Positions 6,276 to 14,374 of a stretch of DNA of 33,018 nucleotides are shown here, piece after piece. The notes beneath the pieces were generated by a model. The model was not told the DNA's origin and ran no database searches. It saw nothing but the letters and a program-made list of their open reading frames with translations. How positions within the stretch are numbered: the first letter of the stretch is position 1; each line of letters starts with the position of its first letter. The position numbers and the translations under genes are program-made. This stretch comes from JAWWPY01 sp964412845 (GTDB taxonomy: Bacteria; Actinomycetota; Actinomycetes; Streptosporangiales; Streptosporangiaceae): assembly GCA_964412845.1 (NCBI GenBank), contig CAYPQM010000073.1:1-33018 (forward strand), written 5' to 3'.

Positions 6276-7665
6276 CCCGCACGACGACCTGCACGCCTGG
6301 CTGGAAGCCCAGATCCGGCCGCTGCCCCCGCCGCCGGGAACCTTCGAGCTGATCCGCAAGCGGGCCCGGCGCCGCAAAATCACCAGGGCCGCGGGGGCGG
6401 CCGCGGGGGCCGTCGCGGCCATCACCCTCATCGCGGCAGTCCCCACGCTCATCATCCCCCGCCTGCAACTGGGCACCGGGTTGGCCCGCAGCAGCGCGGC
6501 GACCGGCCAGACGATCCCAGTGAGCTCCAGCCATCCCTCGGCTACCACGTCCACCCCCGTGCCAGCCGTCGGGCTGCCGCCGGTGCCCGCCAACTTCGCG
6601 GCCACCTCGGTCACCTTCATCGGCACGCTGACCGGCTGGGTGATCGGCCAGGCAGGAACCCCGGGCCACTGCTTCACGAAAGACTGCACATCCGTCGCAC
6701 GCACCGATGACGGCGGCGCGACCTGGTACGGAGTGCCCGCGCCGGTAACCGGGGCGCCTGACGGGTCCACCGGGGTGAGCCAGATCCGCTTCCTGGACCG
6801 CGATAACGGCTGGGCATTCGGGCCGCAGTTGTACGCCACCCACGACGGCGGCCAGCACTGGGCGAAGATCAGCACCGGCGGGATGCGGGTGACCGCGCTG
6901 GAGACGCGCGGTAATCGCGCCTTCGCCGTGTGGGCACGGTGCACCGGGACCGGCTCCGATTTCGCCGCCAACTGCACCAGCTTCGCCGTGTACTCCGCCG
7001 CGATGGGCAGCGACCAGTGGGCGCCGGTGCGCGGCGCCTCGGCGGCCGTTAGCCCAGGCGGCCCGGCGGGCTCAGCCTCGCTGCTGCTCACCGGGACCCT
7101 CGGGTACCTGCTCACGCCCAGCGGGGCCCTGCTCAGCGGGCCCATCTCGGGCCAGGGCGGCTGGCATCCGCTGGTCGCCGCATCCACCGCATCGGCCGCG
7201 AACTCCGCTTCGCCGTCCGCCTCGTCCCTGTGCTCCTCCGGCGCCGCGCAGCCCAACGGCCAGCCCGCCGGCGGCCTGCTTGCCGCCACCAGTCCCACCG
7301 GGCTGGTGCTGCTGTGCACCGGCCAGGCCACGGCGGGCACACAGCCCAAGACCGTCTACACCTCCTCCGATAGCGGGACGAAGTGGCAGCTCGCGGGCAC
7401 CCCCCCGGCGTCGGGCACCGCCACGTCGGTGGCGGGCACACCGTCCGGCTCGCTCCTCATCGCGACCAGCCAGGGCATCGAGGTCTCGGCCGATGGTGGC
7501 GCCACCTGGGCTGCTGCTCAGGGCTCGCTGCCGGCAGCCGGTTTCGCCTTCGTGGGGATGACCACCGTGTCCCAGGGCGTCGCCGTGCCCGCCGATCCAA
7601 GCCAGGACGCGGTCTGGTTCACCAAGGACGGCGGGCAGACTTGGCAGGAATCTGCGGTCAGATAA
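6268..7665 (+). CDS. Membrane-anchored protein with Asp-box (BNR-like) repeats, probable sigma-factor partner
   Basis: 465 residues. Residues 1-40 are cytoplasmic, basic and proline-containing (EAQIRPLPPPPGTFELIRKRARRRK). One membrane helix lies at about 41-63, followed by a Ser/Thr/Pro linker and an extracytoplasmic domain of about 360 residues. That domain carries at least five Asp-box-like motifs: RTDDGGATW (near 146), THDGGQHW, SSDSGTKW, SADGGATW and TKDGGQTW, the signature of sialidase/BNR beta-propellers, here without visible catalytic residues. The start overlaps the sigma gene by 8 nt. Position and topology suggest an anti-sigma sensor that holds the sigma factor inside and reads a signal outside. 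No zinc anti-sigma HXXXCXXC motif is present, so the mechanism is inferred from context only. Confidence 0.85.
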   Translation: MTDPHDDLHAWLEAQIRPLPPPPGTFELIRKRARRRKITRAAGAAAGAVAAITLIAAVPTLIIPRLQLGTGLARSSAATGQTIPVSSSHPSATTSTPVPAVGLPPVPANFAATSVTFIGTLTGWVIGQAGTPGHCFTKDCTSVARTDDGGATWYGVPAPVTGAPDGSTGVSQIRFLDRDNGWAFGPQLYATHDGGQHWAKISTGGMRVTALETRGNRAFAVWARCTGTGSDFAANCTSFAVYSAAMGSDQWAPVRGASAAVSPGGPAGSASLLLTGTLGYLLTPSGALLSGPISGQGGWHPLVAASTASAANSASPSASSLCSSGAAQPNGQPAGGLLAATSPTGLVLLCTGQATAGTQPKTVYTSSDSGTKWQLAGTPPASGTATSVAGTPSGSLLIATSQGIEVSADGGATWAAAQGSLPAAGFAFVGMTTVSQGVAVPADPSQDAVWFTKDGGQTWQESAVR

Positions 7666-7727
7666 ATCTGCCCGGGCATGCCTAACGCGGTCCCGCAGCA
7701 CTCCCCGATCCACGCTGGCGGCCGGGG

Positions 7728-8258
7728 CTACTGACCGCCGGGCCGGCCCGGCACGAAATCTCCGGCCGCCACCCGGAGCCCGCGGAGCAGGTCAAAAACC
7801 TGGCTCAGCTGTGCCGCGTCGTAGCCGGCCACCCCGAACTCCGCCTGCATCAGGTCCGCGGTCGCGTGGGTGACCACCGCACGGCCGACCGCGGTGATCT
7901 CAGCGAGCTTTCCCCGGCCGTCCCGCGGGTTCGGCCGGCGGACGACCAGGCCGTGCCGCTCCAGGCGGTCAATGGTGTTGGTGGCGCTGGTCGGGTGCAC
8001 CATCAGCCGCTGGCCGATCACCCGCATCGGCAGCGCGCCCCGGCTGCTGAAGGTCAGCAGCACCAGTGCCTCATAACGGGCGAAGGTCAGCCCGTGCGGG
8101 CGCAGCACGGTGTCCAGCTCAGCGAGCAGGATCTGCTGGGCTCGCATGATCGAGGTGACGGCGGCCATCGCGTCAGCGGGCCCGAACCGCTGCTCCCAGG
8201 TCTGCGCCGCACGGGCGATCGGATCGAACGGCAAGTCCAGGGGGTTCGGCACAGGCAC
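7728..8258 (-). CDS. MarR-family transcriptional regulator
   Basis: Winged-helix dimeric regulator. It has the MarR core MRAQQILLAELDTVLRPHGLTFARYEALVLL, the recognition helix region GALPMRVIGQRLMVHPTSATNTIDRLERHGLV and the wing RRPNPRDGRGKLAEITAVGRAVV, followed by C-terminal dimer helices. The start is uncertain. GTG 8258 (VPVPNPLDLPFDPIARAAQTWEQRFGP) is chosen because codons upstream of it lose the strong G/C third-position bias; the longest frame begins at ATG 8318, inside the inverted repeat of the shared promoter. It is divergent from the ABC-like gene, so self-control and control of that gene through the 8315-8334 site are likely. The ligand is unknown. Confidence 0.88.
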   Translation of the reverse strand: MPVPNPLDLPFDPIARAAQTWEQRFGPADAMAAVTSIMRAQQILLAELDTVLRPHGLTFARYEALVLLTFSSRGALPMRVIGQRLMVHPTSATNTIDRLERHGLVVRRPNPRDGRGKLAEITAVGRAVVTHATADLMQAEFGVAGYDAAQLSQVFDLLRGLRVAAGDFVPGRPGGQ

Positions 8259-8314
8259 ACCGTACTCGCGGGTACAGCGCACGGTCAGGCAGTGACGTGT
8301 GACTACTGACAGTG

Positions 8315-8340
8315 ACATGTAGATTGCTACACGTTATATT
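8315..8340. promoter_or_regulatory. Divergent promoter with an imperfect 8-bp inverted repeat
   Basis: ACATGTAG (8315-8322) and CTACACGT (8327-8334) form an inverted repeat with one mismatch and a 4-nt centre. TATATT (8335-8340) is a rightward -10 box for the ABC-like gene. TAACGT, read leftward from 8336, fits a -10 box for the MarR gene. A regulator bound to the repeat would affect both promoters. Confidence 0.55.
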
Positions 8341-8361
8341 GCCTGCTAGGGGGGCAGGCAA

Positions 8362-9069
8362 TTGCGTAAGCGGGAGGTGGGGTATTCGTCAGGTTATGCC
8401 GCGGCGGGAATGGTCCCGGTGCTCGCAGCGGGGGTCGGTGTCCGGCACGGCTGGACCTGGGTGCTCCGCACGGCCAGCTTCCGGATGGATCTACCGCTCA
8501 CTGGCCGGCCGGCCATCGGCATCGCCATCGGCCGGGACGGCGCGGGATCCGCCGTCATCGACCTGCTGGCCGGGCTCGTCCGGCCAGCCTACGGTGAACT
8601 GCGGGTTCTCGGCCAGGACCTGACTACCCCGCAGGGCCGCGCCGCGGTGCAAGGGTCGGTGGGCATCGCGCGCAGGCCGGCCCGGCCGCAGCCCGGCTTC
8701 CGGATTCGCGGCCTGGTCGGGCACGCAGCCAGGCTGGCCAGGCTCCCCGGCTGCGACCGCGATGCGCTGGCGGCCGCGATCCTGGACCGGCTCTCCCTGA
8801 CCCCCTGGGCCGACGTGCCACTGCGCGCCGCGCCCGCGGTGATCGGGTGCCGGGCCCGGCTGGCCGCGGCCGCAGTACACGAACCCGAACTGCTCCTGAT
8901 CGATGGCCTGCTTGACAATCTCGGCCCCCGCGACACCGCGAGCGTCGCGGCCGGTGTCCGTGACCTGGGCCGGGATACCGCGATCATCGCCATCGGACGG
9001 GACAGGGAAGCGCTCGCGCTCGCCTGCGACGAGGTGCTCACGCTCGCCGACGGGGTCATCATCGCCTGA
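8362..9069 (+). CDS. ABC transporter ATPase-like protein with degenerate catalytic motifs
   Basis: 235 residues with the overall ABC nucleotide-binding order but missing key residues. The Walker A position reads GRDGAGSA (57-64), so Lys and Ser/Thr of GXXGXGK[S/T] are Ser and Ala. The following LVRPAYGELRVLGQDLT matches the usual segment after Walker A. The LSGGQ signature is replaced by AVIGCRARLAAAAV. Walker B keeps the Asp in ELLLIDG but the catalytic Glu is Gly. The switch His is absent (IIAIGRDRE). ATP hydrolysis is therefore unlikely, and a regulatory or structural role, or decay, is inferred. TTG 8362 is taken as start because AGGGGGG (8348-8354) lies 7 nt upstream and a TATATT box precedes it. 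No permease gene adjoins it. Confidence 0.8.
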   Translation: MRKREVGYSSGYAAAGMVPVLAAGVGVRHGWTWVLRTASFRMDLPLTGRPAIGIAIGRDGAGSAVIDLLAGLVRPAYGELRVLGQDLTTPQGRAAVQGSVGIARRPARPQPGFRIRGLVGHAARLARLPGCDRDALAAAILDRLSLTPWADVPLRAAPAVIGCRARLAAAAVHEPELLLIDGLLDNLGPRDTASVAAGVRDLGRDTAIIAIGRDREALALACDEVLTLADGVIIA

Positions 9070-9100
9070 TCGCCAGGGCGTGTCTCTGCGGGACACAGCC

Positions 9101-9116
9101 TAAGCTGCTCTACGTG
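9101..9116 (+). promoter_or_regulatory. -10 box TAAGCT and leaderless GTG start
   Basis: TAAGCT (9101-9106) fits TANNNT and ends 7 nt before GTG 9114. No Shine-Dalgarno precedes that codon, so a leaderless message is likely. A small inverted repeat, GTGTC/GACAC (9080-9084, 9092-9096), lies in the upstream part of the promoter. Confidence 0.45.
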
Positions 9117-10039
9117 GACTGGAGCCTTCTGACGTGTGGGGTGCGGGGACATGTCAGCTATGCCCCCGAGGAGCCAGGGCTGCGGGCACGGCTGCACGCC
9201 ACCTCGGGGTCAGGTGAGTCCTGGCGCTGCCTGCGCTGCGGGGCGTTCGTACCCGGCGAGCCCACCAGCAGCGGCCCGGCGGCGGAGGCATTCGTCGTGC
9301 GCCGCGGCAAGGAACTGCGCGGCGCTTTTGTCCTGCGGTTCTTCGCTGTGGAGCGCTTCGCGCGGGCGCTCATCTTCGCCGTGCTCGCCTTCGGCGTATG
9401 GCGGTTCAAGTACTCCAAGAGCTCGTTCGAGGAGGCCTTCGACCGCGAACTCCCGGTGGTGCGCACGCTGCTGCGCGGGTTTGGCTACGACGTCAACCAT
9501 TCCAAGCTCATCGGGCTGATCCAGAGTGCCTTCACGATCAACTCCCGCACGCTGACCTGGCTCGCCATCGGCGCTGCCGCATACGCGCTGGTCGAGCTGA
9601 TCGAGGGAATCGGGCTGTGGCTGCTGAAGCGCTGGGGCGAGTACTTCGCCATGGTGGTGACCTCGGTCGGCATCCCGTACGAGATCTATGACCTGACCGC
9701 GAAGATCACCCCGCTGCGCCTTATCGCCTTCGCGATCAATGTCGCGCTCGTTGTCTACCTGGTGCTTACCAAGCGGCTGTTCGGTGTCCGCGGTGGGAGG
9801 AAGGCCTATGAGGCCCGGCTGCGCACCGCGTCGATCATCGACTCCGAGCTGGCCCTGCTGGCCGCCGCCGAGGCGTCGGAGATGACCGCGGCGCGGGCCG
9901 CAGACCCAGCAGCGGACGCAGCGGTCCAGGCCGGCGGGACCGGTCCGCCACTCCCCTCCGGCGGGGACGCAGCGGTCCAGGCCGGCGGAACCGGTCCGCC
10001 ACTCCCCCCGGCCGCGATCACCCCCGGACCAGTCACCCC
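9114..10039 (+). CDS. DUF2127-family membrane protein (C-terminus lost in assembly gap)
   Basis: Integral membrane protein of unknown function. The N-terminal 65 residues are soluble, with LTCGVRGH and a CLRCG pair that may bind metal. Then come about four hydrophobic segments: FARALIFAVLAFGVWRF, TLTWLAIGAAAYALVELIEGIGLWLL, YFAMVVTSVGIPYEIYDL and LRLIAFAINVALVVYLVLTKRLFG. The segment with YFAMVVTSVGIPYEIYDL is typical of DUF2127. The tail is Ala/Gly/Pro-rich and holds a 51-bp tandem duplication (DAAVQAGGTGPPLP twice). The stop codon is not visible: the frame enters the 100-N gap, and any reading beyond 10139 runs antisense through meaB. Start GTG 9114 is leaderless. Confidence 0.85.
9915..10016 (+). 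repeat. 51-bp direct tandem duplication in the DUF2127 gene tail
   Basis: Two copies, 9915-9965 and 9966-10016, each encode DAAVQAGGTGPPLP plus a three-residue end. They differ at only a few bases. The duplication is in frame. Confidence 0.9.
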
Positions 10040-10169
10040 NNNNNNNNNNNNNNNNNNNNNNNNNNNNNNNNNNNNNNNNNNNNNNNNNNNNNNNNNNNNN
10101 NNNNNNNNNNNNNNNNNNNNNNNNNNNNNNNNNNNNNNNACCAGTCACCCCAGAACCAGTCACGCCGGA
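10028..10169. repeat. 15-bp tandem repeat flanking gap 2
   Basis: ACCAGTCACCCC is seen at 10028-10039 just before the N run. ACCAGTCACCCCAGA (10140-10154) and ACCAGTCACGCCGGA (10155-10169) follow it. The last unit contains the stop codon of meaB on the minus strand. The array length in the gap is unknown. Confidence 0.85.
10040..10139. other. Assembly gap of 100 N
   Basis: Exactly 100 N, a placeholder of unknown true length, flanked by the 15-bp repeat. It separates the 3' ends of the convergent DUF2127 and meaB genes. Confidence 0.98.
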
Positions 10170-11152
10170 CCGGGCCGGCCAGGGATCGCCGCAGTAAGTT
10201 CGTCTGCGGCGGTGTACGAGTCGATCCCGCCCGAGGCGACGCGCGCGGCCAGCGCGTCGAGCGAGGAATCGCCCGGCAGGCCGCCAATTCGCTGCCGCAG
10301 CGTGGCCAGGGCGATCGCGGAGATCTCCTCGCGCGCCCGGGCCTGGCGCCGCCGGTCCCGCTCGCCGGACGAATCCAGCCAGGACCAGTGCGCATCGAGC
10401 TTGCCCACCAGGTCGGCGATTCCCTCGCCGGAGGCGGCGGACGTGGCGACGATCGGCGGCTTCCAGTCCCCCGCGCCGCGCTGCGCCATCGCGATCATGG
10501 TGCGCAGGTCCCGCACGGCGTCCTGCGCACCTGGCTTGTCGCTCTTATTCACCACGAACAGGTCACCGATCTCCAGGATGCCGGCCTTGGCCGCCTGGAT
10601 GGCATCGCCCATTCCCGGCGCGACGACCACGAGGGTCGAATCCGCGAGCGAGGCGATCTCGACTTCCGCCTGGCCCACCCCTACGGTCTCGATCAGGACG
10701 ATGTCGAACCCGGCGGCGTCAAGCACCCGCAGGGCCTGCGGGGTCGTCCGGGACAGCCCGCCAAGATGCCCGCGGGTGGCCATCGACCTGATGAACACGC
10801 CGTCATCGGTGGCGTGATCCTGCATCCGGACCCGGTCACCGAGCAGCGCCCCGCCACTGAACGGGGACGTCGGGTCCACGGCGAGCACCGCAACCCGCAG
10901 CCCGCGCTCCCGGTAGGCGGCCACCAGGGCGCCGGTGACCGTGGATTTCCCCACCCCGGGCGCACCGGTCAGCCCGGTTACCCGGGCCTGCCCGGTGAAC
11001 CGGGCCAGCCCCTTCATGACCGGCCGGAGTTGCGGCGACCCGTTCTCGACCAGCGAGATGAGCCTGGCCAGCGCCCGCGGGTCGCCCCTGCGGGCACGGT
11101 CGATGGCGTCGGCGGCGTCAAAGGCGCGCGACGGCGAGCGGAGGTCAGCCAC
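10160..11152 (-). CDS. meaB: Methylmalonyl-CoA mutase-associated GTPase MeaB (ArgK family)
   Basis: G-protein chaperone that gates cofactor delivery to, and protects, B12-dependent acyl-CoA mutases. The 330-residue product has the P-loop GAPGVGKS (63-70), the switch region AVDPTSPFSGGALLGDRVRM, Walker B-like IVLIETVGVGQAEVEI, the base-specifying NKSD and the C-terminal dimerisation arm (SSLDALAARVASGGIDSYTAADEL). The start is GTG 11152, only 2 nt after the thiolase stop, so the two are co-transcribed and probably translationally coupled. A mutase large subunit with isobutyryl-type residues is encoded about 5 kb away and is the obvious client. The stop codon sits in a tandem repeat unit that leads into the gap. 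Confidence 0.95.
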   Translation of the reverse strand: MADLRSPSRAFDAADAIDRARRGDPRALARLISLVENGSPQLRPVMKGLARFTGQARVTGLTGAPGVGKSTVTGALVAAYRERGLRVAVLAVDPTSPFSGGALLGDRVRMQDHATDDGVFIRSMATRGHLGGLSRTTPQALRVLDAAGFDIVLIETVGVGQAEVEIASLADSTLVVVAPGMGDAIQAAKAGILEIGDLFVVNKSDKPGAQDAVRDLRTMIAMAQRGAGDWKPPIVATSAASGEGIADLVGKLDAHWSWLDSSGERDRRRQARAREEISAIALATLRQRIGGLPGDSSLDALAARVASGGIDSYTAADELTAAIPGRPGPA

Positions 11153-11154
11153 GC

Positions 11155-12345
11155 CTATCCGGCGGCCGGCACGCGCAGCAGCAGCGCGCTGCCCTGGCCA
11201 CCGCCGCCGCAGAGCGCCGCCGCGCCCAGGCCGCCGCCCCGCCGCGCCAGTTCGTGCACGAGGTGCAGGGCAATCCGGGCGCCGGACGCGCCGATGGGGT
11301 GGCCGATCGCGATGGCGCCCCCGTTGACGTTGACCTTCTCCGGTCCGACGGCAAGGTCGCGGATGGACTGGATGACGACGGACGCGAACGCCTCGTTGAT
11401 CTCGATCAGGTCGAGGTCCCCGACGGTGAGCCCGGCCTTGCCGAGCGCGTGGCTGATAGCGGCGGAGGGCTGTGACTGCAGCCAGTTACCCGGGCCCGCC
11501 ACGTTGCCGTGCGCCCCGATCTCGGCCAGGACCGGCGCCCCGGCTGCCGCCGCGGCCTCGGCCGACATCACCACGACCGCGCAGGCGCCGTCCGAGATCT
11601 GCGATGCGGACCCGGCCGTGATGGTGCCGTCCGCGCCGAATGCCGGGCGCAGCCCGCTCATCGACTCCACCGTGGCATCGGCGCGGACGCCCTCGTCCGT
11701 GTCGAAGACCGCCGGTTCGCCACGGCGCTGCGGGATGGAAACATCAGTGATCTCCGCGGCCAGCAGCCCGTCCTTGATGGCGGCGGCGGCCCGCTGGTGC
11801 GATCTGGCCGCGAACTCGTCCTGCTCCTGGCGGCCGATTCCCAGGCGGGCGTTGTGGGTGTCGGTGAGTTCGCCCATCGGCAGCCGGTCGAACGCGTCGG
11901 TCAGCCCATCCCAGGCCATGGCGTCAAGCATCTCGATGGAGCCGTACTTGTGGCCGGCCCGTGACCCGGGCAGGAGGTGCGGGGCACCAGTCATCGACTC
12001 CATGCCCCCCGCAACCAGGACATCGAACTCTCCGGCCCGGATGAGCTGCGCGGCGAGCGCGATCGCGTCCAGCCCGGACAGGCATGCCTTATTAATAGTG
12101 GTCGCGGGGACGGTCATCGGTATGCCGCCCGCGAACGCGGCCTGACGCGCGGGCACCTGCCCGGCCCCGGCCTGCAGCACCTGGCCCATGATCACGTACT
12201 CGACCTGGTCGCCGGTGAGCCCGGCCCGCTCCAGAGCCGCCTTGATGGCAATGCCGCCCAGTTCCGCGGCGGTGAAGCCCTTCAGTGAGCCGAGCAGCCG
12301 CCCGACCGCAGTTCGGGCCCCGCCGGTGATCACCGCATCGCGCAT
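11155..12345 (-). CDS. Acetyl-CoA C-acetyltransferase (thiolase)
   Basis: Biosynthetic or degradative thiolase that condenses two acetyl-CoA to acetoacetyl-CoA or the reverse. The 396 residues show the nucleophile Cys88 in NKACLSGLDAI, the NEAFA motif (LIEINEAFASVV), the His loop GGAIAIGHPIGASGAR and the C-terminal Cys in CGGGGQGSA. ATG 12345 follows GGAGG at 5-nt spacing. The frame is open further upstream, but those codons lack coding bias and no ribosome site fits. It is first gene of a two-gene unit with meaB. In this setting it may supply acetoacetyl-CoA/butyryl-CoA precursors for the B12 mutase branch, which is inference. Confidence 0.95.
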   Translation of the reverse strand: MRDAVITGGARTAVGRLLGSLKGFTAAELGGIAIKAALERAGLTGDQVEYVIMGQVLQAGAGQVPARQAAFAGGIPMTVPATTINKACLSGLDAIALAAQLIRAGEFDVLVAGGMESMTGAPHLLPGSRAGHKYGSIEMLDAMAWDGLTDAFDRLPMGELTDTHNARLGIGRQEQDEFAARSHQRAAAAIKDGLLAAEITDVSIPQRRGEPAVFDTDEGVRADATVESMSGLRPAFGADGTITAGSASQISDGACAVVVMSAEAAAAAGAPVLAEIGAHGNVAGPGNWLQSQPSAAISHALGKAGLTVGDLDLIEINEAFASVVIQSIRDLAVGPEKVNVNGGAIAIGHPIGASGARIALHLVHELARRGGGLGAAALCGGGGQGSALLLRVPAAG

Positions 12346-12841
12346 GCCTACCTCCGCTGGCCAGCCGGCCCGGAATGCCCACCGGAGCCGGATGCCTGCC
12401 ACGATACCCAGGGCCAGGCCCAGGTCCACGAAGTGACCGGCGCTCCATGCCCCGCCGCCCGGGCTTCCCGACAGACCCAGGTCCACGAGGTGACGGCAGC
12501 GGTGCCACCGCGCCGACCCGGGTGAGGTGCCCCCGGAGCGGGTTGAAACGGCTGCCGACTGACCGGGATATACCGTATTGTCCGTGTACGCCACTTCCTG
12601 CGTAGTTCTCCGGAACGTGACCGCGTCGATGCTCATGTGGCAAAAGTGCAGATTATGGCAAGAGGAAACGAGAAGGTACCCGCTAAGGCCTGCCAGGGGG
12701 AGTACGCTCCGAGGCACTGGGCGACCGCTCGCGATTCCGTGTCTGCCGGGCCAGGGCTGATAGCCCAGGCCTCTGGGGCGGGACGCGAGGTATCGTCCAC
12801 CCCCCCGCACGTCCCCCCCGTCTAACCCAGGATTAAGCCAC
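12346..12841. other. Long divergent intergenic region upstream of thiolase and DivIVA-like gene
   Basis: 496 bases without a supported gene. CAGGTCCACGAAGTGAC (12421-12437) recurs with one change at 12478-12494, a 57-bp-spaced direct repeat. An A/T-richer stretch at 12565-12680 is a likely promoter zone for one or both genes. A frame starting at ATG 12655 and stopping at 12825 would give about 56 residues, but its third-position bias is weak and it resembles nothing I know. The stretch 12680-12825 may be a long 5' leader of the DivIVA-like gene. Confidence 0.5.
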
Positions 12842-14278
12842 ATGCAGCCTGAAATCGACGCCCAGCTCAGCAACTTCTTCGAGGAAGCCACACCGCGTGA
12901 GTTCGCGCGGGTCATGCGGGGATATGACCCGCATCAAGTCGACGAGCATTTCAAGCAACTCGACAGTGAGGTCCGCCAGCACCGGGATCAGGTGGGGGCT
13001 CTGCAGCAGGAGCTGTCCGACGCCCACCGCCAGATCCGCGAGCAGGAGCGCCCGACCTATGCCGGGCTCGGTTCGCGCATCGAGCAGTTGCTGCGGCTCG
13101 CCGAGGAGCAGGCCACCGAGATCGCCCAGGAGGCCAGGTCAGCCGCGAACGAACTCAACGCGGCGGCCAAGGTTGACGCGGCGGAGGTGCGCGCGGCGGC
13201 CGAGAACGAGGCGGCCGAGCTGCGGGCCAACGCCAAGCGGGAGACTGACGACCTGCGGGGCTCGGCCGAGCGTGAAGCTGACGCCATCAAGACCGGTGCG
13301 CGCCGTGAGGCTGACGAGCTGACCTCAACCACCGAGCGGGAAGCGGCCAAGCTCCGCGCCACCGCCGATCACGAGGTCGCGGAGAAGCGGGCCGCGATCG
13401 AGCGGGACATCGCCAAGCTGCGCACCACGACGGAGCGCGAGGTAGCTCAGCTCAAGGCGTCGGCCAAACGCGAGCGCGACGAGATCCTCACCACGTCCAA
13501 GCGGCAGTCGGATGAGATGCGCAGCCAGGCCCAGCGGATCCTCGAGGAGAGCGAAGCGCAGCGGGCCCAGGCGGAGGCGGAATTCGAGATCCAGCTCGCC
13601 TCTCGGCGTGAGGAAGCCGAGCGGCAGGAAGCCGAGCGGCTGTCGGCGGCCCAGTCGGCCACCCAGAAGCTGGTCACGGAGGCTGAGCAGCGGGCGGCCA
13701 CGGCGGAGCAGCGGGCCAGCAAGGCGAGCGCGCAGGCCGAGCAGACCCGGCGCGAGGCCGACCAGCACTCGCGGCAGCTTGTCACCAACGCGAAGAAGAA
13801 CGCCGACCAGATCGTCGCCCAGGCGAAGGGCCAGGCCGAACAGCTCCTGGCCGACACCAAGAGCGAGATCGAACGGCACCGGGCCTCTGCGCAGCGCGAG
13901 GTCGATGACCTGTCGAGGCAGAAGGAGAGCATCTCCACTCACCTCGCTCAGATCAGCCAGCTGCTCGGCACCCAGATGGGCGGTCTTGCCGACGCCCTCA
14001 CGCCGGGCCGGCAGGCTGTCGGAGTGGGCGCGCAGAAGGCAGTCAGCGCCCCGGCTCAGGCCGCTCCGGCACCCCCCGCGCCACCACGGCGCGAGGAGCC
14101 CCGCAACGGCGGCAACGGTGGCAACGGTGGTGGCCAGCAGCGCCCGGCCGCGCCGACCGCGCAGCAGGCGCCCCCCGCCGCGCAGGGCAGCCAGCAGGCG
14201 CCCACTGCGGCAGCGGGCAAGCAGCCGGTCCCGGCCAAGGCCAGCAAGGCCAACGAAGCGGAGTGGTGGGAAGACTAG
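12842..14278 (+). CDS. DivIVA-domain long coiled-coil protein (polar growth/cytoskeletal type)
   Basis: Cytoskeleton-like protein. Residues about 17-40 (TPREFARVMRGYDPHQVDEHFKQL) match the DivIVA N-terminal signature. Residues about 41-385 are almost unbroken charged heptads (AAELRANAKRETDDLRGSAERE..., AEQRAATAEQRASKASAQAEQTRREADQ), predicting a long rod. The tail 395-478 is Pro/Ala/Gln/Gly-rich with an NGGNGGNGG run and ends in the acidic EAEWWED. The architecture resembles actinobacterial FilP/Scy/DivIVA relatives that organise tip growth, so a role in polar growth or cell shape is likely but the exact orthologue is not clear. Start ATG 12842 has only a weak upstream AGGA. A strong hairpin terminator follows the stop. 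Confidence 0.85.
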   Translation: MQPEIDAQLSNFFEEATPREFARVMRGYDPHQVDEHFKQLDSEVRQHRDQVGALQQELSDAHRQIREQERPTYAGLGSRIEQLLRLAEEQATEIAQEARSAANELNAAAKVDAAEVRAAAENEAAELRANAKRETDDLRGSAEREADAIKTGARREADELTSTTEREAAKLRATADHEVAEKRAAIERDIAKLRTTTEREVAQLKASAKRERDEILTTSKRQSDEMRSQAQRILEESEAQRAQAEAEFEIQLASRREEAERQEAERLSAAQSATQKLVTEAEQRAATAEQRASKASAQAEQTRREADQHSRQLVTNAKKNADQIVAQAKGQAEQLLADTKSEIERHRASAQREVDDLSRQKESISTHLAQISQLLGTQMGGLADALTPGRQAVGVGAQKAVSAPAQAAPAPPAPPRREEPRNGGNGGNGGGQQRPAAPTAQQAPPAAQGSQQAPTAAAGKQPVPAKASKANEAEWWED

Positions 14279-14290
14279 GAACAGTGGCTG

Positions 14291-14328
14291 ACAGGAGGGG
14301 CCGGCGCCGACGCGCCGGCCCCTCCTGT
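14291..14328. terminator. Perfect 17-bp stem terminator between convergent genes
   Basis: ACAGGAGGGGCCGGCGC (14291-14307), loop CGAC, then its exact complement to 14328. An outer GGCTGACAG/CTGTCAGCC pair (14286-14294 and 14330-14338) offers an alternative fold. It lies 12 nt after the DivIVA-like stop and 46 nt beyond the SDR stop, so it can serve both directions. There is no long T-tract. Confidence 0.85.
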
Positions 14329-14374
14329 TCTGTCAGCCTCTCCTGCTCGCCGGTCCGCCCGGCCCGCTCGCCGG

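Noticed and set aside
10388..12145. Plus-strand open frame of 585 codons over meaB and thiolase
   Set aside because: Antisense shadow of two well-identified genes; composition is typical of the complementary strand of high-GC coding DNA.
12637..12825. 62-codon frame just before the DivIVA-like gene
   Set aside because: Weak third-position bias, no ribosome site and a proline-run end; more likely 5' leader.
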